From Sergeia podlipaevii (Eukaryota > Euglenozoa > Kinetoplastea > Trypanosomatida > Trypanosomatidae), in NCBI GenBank assembly GCA_030849805.1, contig JASANZ010001860.1, forward strand, positions 1 through 19,976: a stretch of 19,976 bases of DNA. Reading direction: 5' to 3'. The notes beneath the pieces are model-generated. The model was not told where the DNA came from, searched no databases, and saw only the letters and a program-made list of their open reading frames with translations. How positions within the stretch are numbered: position 1 is the stretch's first letter; each line of letters starts with the position of its first letter. Shown in pieces: positions 18,499 through 19,976 of this stretch. The position numbers were made by a program, and so were the translations under genes.

Positions 18499-19187
18499 AG
18501 ATGCATCAACTTCTCGAGGGATTGTGTATGATGACCCCCCAATTCAGCTGCAAAAACAAACGTTAACTTCTTTTTTAAGTACGCATCATTGCATTTATTT
18601 AAAAAAGAAAAAATTAAAAGAAGAGGACCCATTTGGCATTCCTCCTAAATATTCACCGTTTTTGTTTTTAACCATATCGATGTTTCGCTTTTGCTTTCCT
18701 CTTTCGTTTATCTCTCTCCTTCTACATATCCTAATCAATTTTTTTTTTTTGTATGTTGAAGGCAAATGGAAAATATATCCCTCGCTTTGTTTTTAGCAAC
18801 TCAGAGCGTCTGATAATGAATAATTTTTTTAATAGAAAAAAAAAAAAGAACAGATGCTAATCGGTAATGAACTCAGTAGCAAAGAGGAAAGATGATGTGT
18901 AAAGAAAGAAACGAGAAGGGAAAAAAAAAGTAAGTCACCCGATAAGATTCAAAAAGAAGATAATAAAATAATAAAAAATAAGGAATAGTGGCTATGATTA
19001 TAGTAATAATAGTAGTAATAAAAGCATGAACGAAATGAAGAAGGTTGAAGAGAGGGAAGGAAAAGGCACAGACACCAATATAAAAATTTAAAGGTAAAAA
19101 AATAAAAAGTCCAACTGTCTCCCTTACTTAATGGTTCCTGTTTTCTTTTCTGCATACGTATTCCAAATAAATTGAAAACAGATGGAT

Positions 19188-19188
19188 A

Positions 19189-19219
<31 letters not shown>
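19188..19219. repeat. AAT microsatellite
   Basis: About ten AAT/ATA units, the same motif as the array at 18251-18283. Confidence 0.95.
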
Positions 19220-19462
19220 GAGTTAGGAAGCTCAACAAAAAAAAAGGAGAGGGAAGGACGCTATTTGAGAGATTGATTATTCGTTCGTTCTCTTCTTGAA
19301 TGAAAAAAAAGAAGAGGAAAAAAAAGAAGAAGAAGGGAGCTCAATGTAAGTTCCACGTCAAATGGCTCATTTATAATATGAAGTCCGTGCGTAGTCGCAT
19401 CATTCTCAGGACCCAAAAACCATTCAAATACATCAGCGTACTTTAAAAAGAGAAATACATAC

Positions 19463-19480
19463 ATATATATATATATATAT
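19463..19480. repeat. TA microsatellite
   Basis: About nine TA units, flanked by A-rich sequence. Confidence 0.9.
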
Positions 19481-19976
19481 ACAAAAGAAAAAAAAAGAGA
19501 AAAAAAAGGTTTGTTAACACCGAAATATTGAATGAAGATAAAAAAAGAAGAAGGAAATAAAGGTTAAACTCTACTGAATGAGAAAATAATTCACACATGA
19601 AAAAAATGAGAGAAAGTAATAGTAGTAGTAATAATAAACTGTTACAGAGTGCATAGGCACACTTTAGAAACAGGGGGTCAGTTCTTTAAAAAATTTTAAA
19701 AGCATAGAAAACAAAAAAGGGTATTGGAATAAAAGTAAAACCAAAAGTACATGGTACACCTACAGGCATTTATCAATACAATTTTTCCATCCTTCTCTCT
19801 CCTTCCAGTCACAGGTTTTTGGTTCTATATTGCTTTCTTTTGATTTGCTGGAAAAAAAAAAGCGTTGGAGAGTAGCCAAGAAAAACATCAAACAGGAAAA
19901 ACATGATACGCATACAATAAAAAGAAGCACGATGCAGTGCCTACATCTATATTATGTCCCTCTCCCATAATCGCAG

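Larger units (their letters stand above)
17389..19976. other. Intergenic region upstream of the 1725-aa gene
   Basis: About 2.6 kb, AT-rich. It holds AAT repeats at 18251-18283 and 19188-19219, a C run then CA repeat at 18468-18498, a TA repeat at 19463-19480, and many A or T runs. No gene, tRNA or known element was recognised. The next gene upstream lies outside the window. Confidence 0.7.

Noticed and set aside
18289..18531. 80-codon plus-strand frame starting MAPQMLQNKN
   Set aside because: It begins right after a microsatellite, ends by translating a C run and CA repeat, and opposes the direction of all other genes. Only the first 30 codons look gene-like.

Overview
The window looks like nuclear DNA of a kinetoplastid protist, most likely a trypanosomatid. 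Three long intronless genes all lie on the minus strand, as in a polycistronic unit read right to left. Coding DNA is fairly GC-rich. The gaps between genes are long, AT-rich and full of homopolymers and microsatellites. T/C tracts followed by AG lie just upstream of the first in-frame ATGs on the sense strand, as expected for spliced-leader trans-splicing. I cannot name the genus.

Layout in transcription order (right to left): 19976-17389, non-coding upstream gap; 17388-12211, a 1725-aa protein; 12210-9015, non-coding gap; 9014-3300, a 1904-aa protein; 3299-1504, non-coding gap; 1503-562, a 313-aa low-complexity protein; 561-1, non-coding.

The main result is that the two large neighbours are paralogues with an unusual architecture. 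Each has a Gln/Asn/Pro-rich head, then a Gly-Ser-Met-Tyr-Gly low-complexity block, a charged linker, and then tandem copies of a ~330-360-aa unit (four in the 1904-aa protein, three in the 1725-aa protein). By eye, each unit follows the order of landmarks of a kinesin motor domain: FDxV strand, 'GxN' helix end before the P-loop, SPLFGP segment, LGGxxxT, then the helix leading to a neck-like segment. However, the P-loop GxxxxGKT, switch I SSRSH and switch II DLAGSE are gone. I read them as tandem pseudokinesins, probably cytoskeletal scaffolds rather than motors. Each unit ends in a shared 'RSGS...NP...Y' helical module. Unit-by-unit similarity pairs units 1, 3 and 4 of the 1904-aa protein with units 1, 2 and 3 of the 1725-aa protein, so one unit was gained or lost after the gene duplicated.

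The third gene encodes an unrecognised acidic/basic/proline-rich protein. Its position next to the pseudokinesin pair and its own Q/P/Y-rich head are the only hints of a link. Two of the long reading frames open with non-ATG codons (GTG, TTG) and a third opens at an ATG that probably lies upstream of the splice acceptor, so all three starts were moved to the first credible ATG. No tRNA, rRNA, transposon or CRISPR was seen.
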